Shown in pieces: positions 42,386 through 45,329 of a DNA stretch of 45,329 nucleotides (positions within the stretch are counted from its first letter, which is position 1; each line of letters begins with the position of its first letter). Under the pieces are notes generated by a model. The model saw only the letters and a program-made list of their open reading frames with translations. It searched no databases and was not told the origin of the DNA. This DNA is from CBFGTV01 sp965652145 (lineage in GTDB: Bacteria > Bacillota > Clostridia > Peptostreptococcales > Natronincolaceae), in the NCBI GenBank assembly GCA_965652145.1, contig CBFGTV010000024.1, forward strand, positions 1-45,329, written 5' to 3'. The position numbers and the translations under genes were made by a program.

Positions 42386-43270
42386 TTAAATAATGTCATC
42401 GATTGTCAGCTCTTCATCCTTAACATGATGTAGAAATTTACCCAGCTTTTCTGTCAGCCGTTCCTTTGCCAGCTCTAAATCCTCGGGACTCGTACACTCC
42501 ACCTCCAGCCGATTATTTTCATAGACCAGGGTAGCCAGGGTATATTGACCCTCCTTTAATAGATAGACATGGTCTTCTTCAGGCTGAAGGTAAGCCATTG
42601 AGGTTATTGCCTCATTAAATTGCTTTGGATTTAAAACAATATAGGTACCTTGATAGAGGGTACAGTCCCCCTCTTGATTTTCATAGGATAACAATCTGTT
42701 AATTATATCCAAAAGCTCCAGCGGATATTTTTTAAAATATTCCTGATAGCTTAAGTAAGGGTGCCGAGCCTTGGCCCGATCATAAGCTTCAATAATTTGT
42801 CCTACCAGCATGGTTTTAAACTGATAGGGTAATAAAATAATGCTGCTGCTAAAGACCTCATCGGTTCCCATTTCCCCCACCCTAATCAGCATCAGTTCAT
42901 TTCCCTCGGGGGATTCTACTAAGTTTTCCTTGGGAATGCTATGGCGATCCTCTGTGAATAAATTTTTAATGTGTACTTCTTGATCACTCATTTTTGTTAC
43001 CTCATACAGACCTAAATAACTATTGTCGGCCCTTTGAAGGCCATTGATCTCGTCTCTATTTAATTGGTCCGACTGTTCTTCTAAAAATAGCTTAACAAAG
43101 CTCTTTGACTTTTCCGGCCGATAGTCAAAGACCAGCCAATCCTGAAACTGATGCTGTAGTTGGCTGTTTTTTTCTAAAAAATTCCTTTCTAGCTCTTTCA
43201 GCAGCTTCCCGTCGTATCGTTGATAAATAAAGGGAATGAGCCTTTCTATCATCAATTGATTCATTTTCAT
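42386..43270 (-). CDS. Cytoplasmic protein of unknown function
   Basis: 294 residues, acidic, no signal or membrane segment. The first 75 residues are helical (MIERLIPFIYQRYDGKLLKELERNF), followed by a beta-rich part (YLGLYEVTKMSDQEVHIKNLFTE, MLIRVGEMG), then a helical region with YLSYQEYFKKYPLELLDIINRLL, and a C-terminal part that alternates strands (YTLATLVYENNRLEVECTSPEDLELAKERL). No domain recognised. ATG 43270 is chosen since AGGAGG lies ten bases upstream; the frame is open for nine more codons. Divergent from the next plus-strand gene. Confidence 0.62.
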   Translation of the reverse strand: MKMNQLMIERLIPFIYQRYDGKLLKELERNFLEKNSQLQHQFQDWLVFDYRPEKSKSFVKLFLEEQSDQLNRDEINGLQRADNSYLGLYEVTKMSDQEVHIKNLFTEDRHSIPKENLVESPEGNELMLIRVGEMGTDEVFSSSIILLPYQFKTMLVGQIIEAYDRAKARHPYLSYQEYFKKYPLELLDIINRLLSYENQEGDCTLYQGTYIVLNPKQFNEAITSMAYLQPEEDHVYLLKEGQYTLATLVYENNRLEVECTSPEDLELAKERLTEKLGKFLHHVKDEELTIDDII

Positions 43271-43407
43271 ATTTACAAATCCTCCTAACAAATTCATAAT
43301 GGTACCTATTGTTGAATGAAATTTAATCTAATTACTTAAAATAAACAGTAAAATATAATATAGTGCCCACAATCAAGGTTAATGCTCCATTTTGAAAATT
43401 GTCTGTG

Positions 43408-43436
43408 TTGTAAAAAGACCAGCAACAAGGTATGAT
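43408..43436 (+). promoter_or_regulatory. Sigma-A promoter of the 152-residue unknown gene
   Basis: TTGTAA and TATGAT are separated by 17 bases and end 42 bases before the TTG start at 43479. Confidence 0.6.
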
Positions 43437-43478
43437 AGAACGTAATGAAAACCAGACACAACATTGAGGAGGATTATC

Positions 43479-43937
43479 TTGGCAAAGGTTATTTCATTAA
43501 ATCAGTATATCCAACAACGACAACAAAAAAATTCTTTCCAGCCTTCACCAAGGCCCATATGGTTCTCAGACATTAGCCAGGCGATTTCTACCATAGCCTT
43601 TAAGGATCAGGAGCTTATTTACCGTAACATACGCTATCATTATTATAATTTATTTTTAGCCCATGTTAATCAAGGGGGCATTCAAGATAACAGCTACTGC
43701 TTCCAGCATTACTTAAAGGAACATCTAAACTTAAATGAACCCTTTCAAATCACCCATGGTGTCGATTTTTCCGGCGCCAGAATCAACCGTCTTTCCCAGA
43801 ATGATTGGGAAAATATTGCCGATATGATCGTTCGCATCAGTCTGAGCCATTATCTCAATGACCTGACCATTAATAGTGATATTGAAAAATTAGCCCATCA
43901 ATACAGCTGGGACCAGGTAATGGTAGATACTCAATAA
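43479..43937 (+). CDS. Unknown protein with a TTG start
   Basis: 152 residues, no signal or membrane segment. The sequence begins AKVISLNQYIQQRQQKN and is rich in aromatic residues and His (YRNIRYHYYNLFLAHVNQGG, YCFQHYLKEHLNLN), predicted mostly helical. TTG at 43479 is favoured because GAGGAGG lies six bases upstream; an earlier TTG at 43464 overlaps that site. It has a consensus promoter and a good terminator, so it is a real transcription unit, but no family was recognised. Confidence 0.65.
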   Translation: MAKVISLNQYIQQRQQKNSFQPSPRPIWFSDISQAISTIAFKDQELIYRNIRYHYYNLFLAHVNQGGIQDNSYCFQHYLKEHLNLNEPFQITHGVDFSGARINRLSQNDWENIADMIVRISLSHYLNDLTINSDIEKLAHQYSWDQVMVDTQ

Positions 43938-43948
43938 TCATTAAGAGA

Positions 43949-43980
43949 CCTTAAGTAAAAATCGCTTAAGGTTTTTTATT
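43949..43980 (+). terminator. Intrinsic terminator of the 152-residue unknown gene
   Basis: CCTTAAG, nine bases, CTTAAGG, then TTTTTT. The right arm overlaps the stop codon of the convergent gene at 43966, so the two genes share their ends. Confidence 0.85.
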
Positions 43981-44409
43981 TATCAAAACTAGATTTTTAA
44001 TAGCAATTTCAGGTTCCTTTAAGACCCCTTCAAGTTTTTCCTTCAATATCAACACCTCTTGGGGCATATTTCTACGGTTAAACCTTTCCTTTTTCATAAA
44101 GTCATGGATTAAATTCATTAAAAAAGCCACATCGCTATTTTGGTACGTATCGCTTTCTAAAATAATTGGCATAAATTTTCGAAGCTCTGCCTTGGTGGGT
44201 ATATCCTTGAATCGACCAAATTTGCTAATTTCTTCATTGATGTTAATGGTAAACTGGATCATCATTCCCTCATCATTGATTTTATTCAAATAGGCCACCA
44301 GATTTCCAAAAAGAAATTTAAAACAATGATATTGCTTGGTATCCATAGGTACCGTATATATTAAATTTACATGATAGGCTAAACCATTGTGGGCAATAAC
44401 CGGCTTCAT
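43966..44409 (-). CDS. Small cytoplasmic protein of unknown function
   Basis: 147 residues starting at ATG 44409, ten bases after AAGGGAG. The frame is open for 28 more codons upstream but without a ribosome binding site there. It has a strand-helix-strand core (YHVNLIYTVPMDTKQYHCFKFLFGNLVAYL, MMIQFTINI) and a helical, basic C-terminus with an isoleucine/leucine-rich end (EIAIKNLVLINKKP). No domain recognised. Its 3' end overlaps the terminator of the convergent gene. Confidence 0.6.
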   Translation of the reverse strand: MKPVIAHNGLAYHVNLIYTVPMDTKQYHCFKFLFGNLVAYLNKINDEGMMIQFTININEEISKFGRFKDIPTKAELRKFMPIILESDTYQNSDVAFLMNLIHDFMKKERFNRRNMPQEVLILKEKLEGVLKEPEIAIKNLVLINKKP

Positions 44410-44553
44410 ATTGTCAATTCTCCCTTCTATCTTTTTTCTCTTCATGGGAATTTTCAATATATATATCATCCCATTAAAATCTTTATCTTTCAAGAGGTTT
44501 TATTTAAGTTTATTTAGTTTCCTCGATACATATAATTTTAGTGGGGTGATACA

Positions 44554-45329
44554 ATGAAAGATCAAATGCGTTCAATACTTATTTTTTTGGTGATTCTTCT
44601 TGTTTTCTCAATGGTTACTATCTTTTTTTCTACGGAGGCCACAGTAAAAACCTTTCAGCGATATGCATCTCCCAATTTGAAAATATCTCTAAATTTATTA
44701 AATCAATATCTATCGGCTGATGAAGGCGAAAAACAAAGGGCAGAATTAGAAATCATTCAGACAACATTAAAGAACTTAAATTATGATTCCTGGCAAAGCT
44801 ATTTGGAATACATTGAATTAAAGCATTATATAGAAATTATCAAACCCAATTCTGCCCCTCAATTGATTGTGATATTAAACCTATCAAAGGATGCCTCTGT
44901 CTTGGCCCTTTATCAACTGGTGGGCGACAGCTACGTTTTCGATGATAAAATTGAGGGATTAATCTATGTCAAAGATTTGAATTTTATTTCCCTTGATGAG
45001 GAAGCCCACCATGCCATGGTGATCGAACAAACCCTCGACGAGCGACTGGGCGGATTCTTTATTGAAAGATTTATTGAAATCTACTATTTTATTGAGGACA
45101 GCTTTAAAAAGGTTTGGTCTAAAACCCTTTATTATGAAGAAATCTATCAGGATAGCTGGATAAATGCCCAGGGAGAAGAGGGACTGTGGTTTCGTGTGGT
45201 GGAGGAAACGACATTGGATTATGTGAATCAAACCCCCTTTAAAATCAACAGTATTTCTACCCAGTCAAGGTATCAGGCCCAATCTAAAAGGTTCCCTGAA
45301 CCTGAACAATTTACCCTGACCCAGTCAAA
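44554..45329 (+). CDS. Membrane-anchored or secreted protein, C-terminus beyond the window
   Basis: An open frame of 258 codons runs from ATG 44554 to the edge without a stop. Residues 7-28 (SILIFLVILLVFSMVTIFFS) form a signal anchor. The rest is mainly helical with many Tyr and Glu residues (YDSWQSYLEYIELKHYIEII, FFIERFIEIYYFIEDSFKKVW) and strands such as APQLIVILNLSKDASVLALYQLVGD. No domain recognised. GTGGGGTGA precedes the start and a TATAAT lies at 44530. An open frame on the other strand (44959-45231) is its shadow. Confidence 0.7.
   Translation, partial: MKDQMRSILIFLVILLVFSMVTIFFSTEATVKTFQRYASPNLKISLNLLNQYLSADEGEKQRAELEIIQTTLKNLNYDSWQSYLEYIELKHYIEIIKPNSAPQLIVILNLSKDASVLALYQLVGDSYVFDDKIEGLIYVKDLNFISLDEEAHHAMVIEQTLDERLGGFFIERFIEIYYFIEDSFKKVWSKTLYYEEIYQDSWINAQGEEGLWFRVVEETTLDYVNQTPFKINSISTQSRYQAQSKRFPEPEQFTLTQS

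Noticed and set aside
44959..45231. 90-codon minus-strand open frame near the right edge
   Set aside because: It is opposite a 258-codon plus-strand frame with a signal anchor and a ribosome binding site, which is the better gene.
1..45329. CRISPR arrays, tRNA or rRNA genes, insertion sequences
   Set aside because: No regularly spaced repeats, no cloverleaf-type sequences and no transposase or integrase motifs were seen on either strand.

Overview
This AT-rich window reads as part of the chromosome of a spore-forming, low-GC Gram-positive bacterium of the class Clostridia. The evidence is gene content and order: gpr, spoIIP, yqfC and yqfD (sporulation), and the block lepA-hemW-hrcA-grpE-dnaK-dnaJ-prmA-rsmE-mtaB-HIT-rpsU-yqeY-nfeD-floA-yqfC-yqfD, which is the order known from Bacillus subtilis and many Clostridia. 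An Alkaliphilus/Natronincola-type organism would fit, but that is inference. No rRNA, tRNA, insertion sequence, CRISPR array or phage gene was recognised.

Region 1 (1-17265, all on the minus strand, so transcribed right to left) is the conserved housekeeping block. lepA and hemW come first. The heat-shock operon hrcA-grpE-dnaK-dnaJ follows, with a perfect CIRCE operator and a sigma-A promoter before hrcA and strong hairpins after hrcA and after dnaK. prmA-rsmE-mtaB-HIT is the RNA and protein modification group, then rpsU-yqeY with its own promoter. A secreted endonuclease/exonuclease/phosphatase-family protein is inserted before nfeD-floA. A small membrane protein and the sporulation genes yqfC and yqfD (cut by the window edge) end the block.

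Region 2 (about 17266-26388) separates lepA from spoIIP, genes that are close neighbours in many relatives, so it looks like an accessory insertion. It holds an Hsp20 chaperone, a nikABCDE-type metal ABC transporter, a SAM-dependent methyltransferase and a secreted Cys-rich protein of unknown role. The transporter operon has a consensus promoter, a cobalamin riboswitch and an intrinsic terminator in its leader, so it should be switched off when cobalamin is plentiful; cobalt, or a cobalt/nickel complex, is the likely cargo. The methyltransferase has its own promoter, a dyad upstream of it and a terminator in its leader.

Region 3 (26389-33764) holds an unknown membrane protein, spoIIP, gpr, rpsT (divergent), holA, comEC, a YibE/F membrane protein and a small unknown gene. 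ComEC ends after its membrane part and lacks the C-terminal metallo-beta-lactamase domain; a matching domain is encoded separately as a lipoprotein at 37620-38489.

Region 4 (33843-45329) is accessory or lineage-specific: a YhfI-like metallo-hydrolase, a TPR protein, a beta-propeller-like lipoprotein, the ComEC-type lipoprotein, a protein with a possible distant resemblance to ferredoxin-dependent bilin reductases, an N6-adenine DNA methyltransferase without a visible nuclease, and five genes of unknown function, the last running off the right edge.
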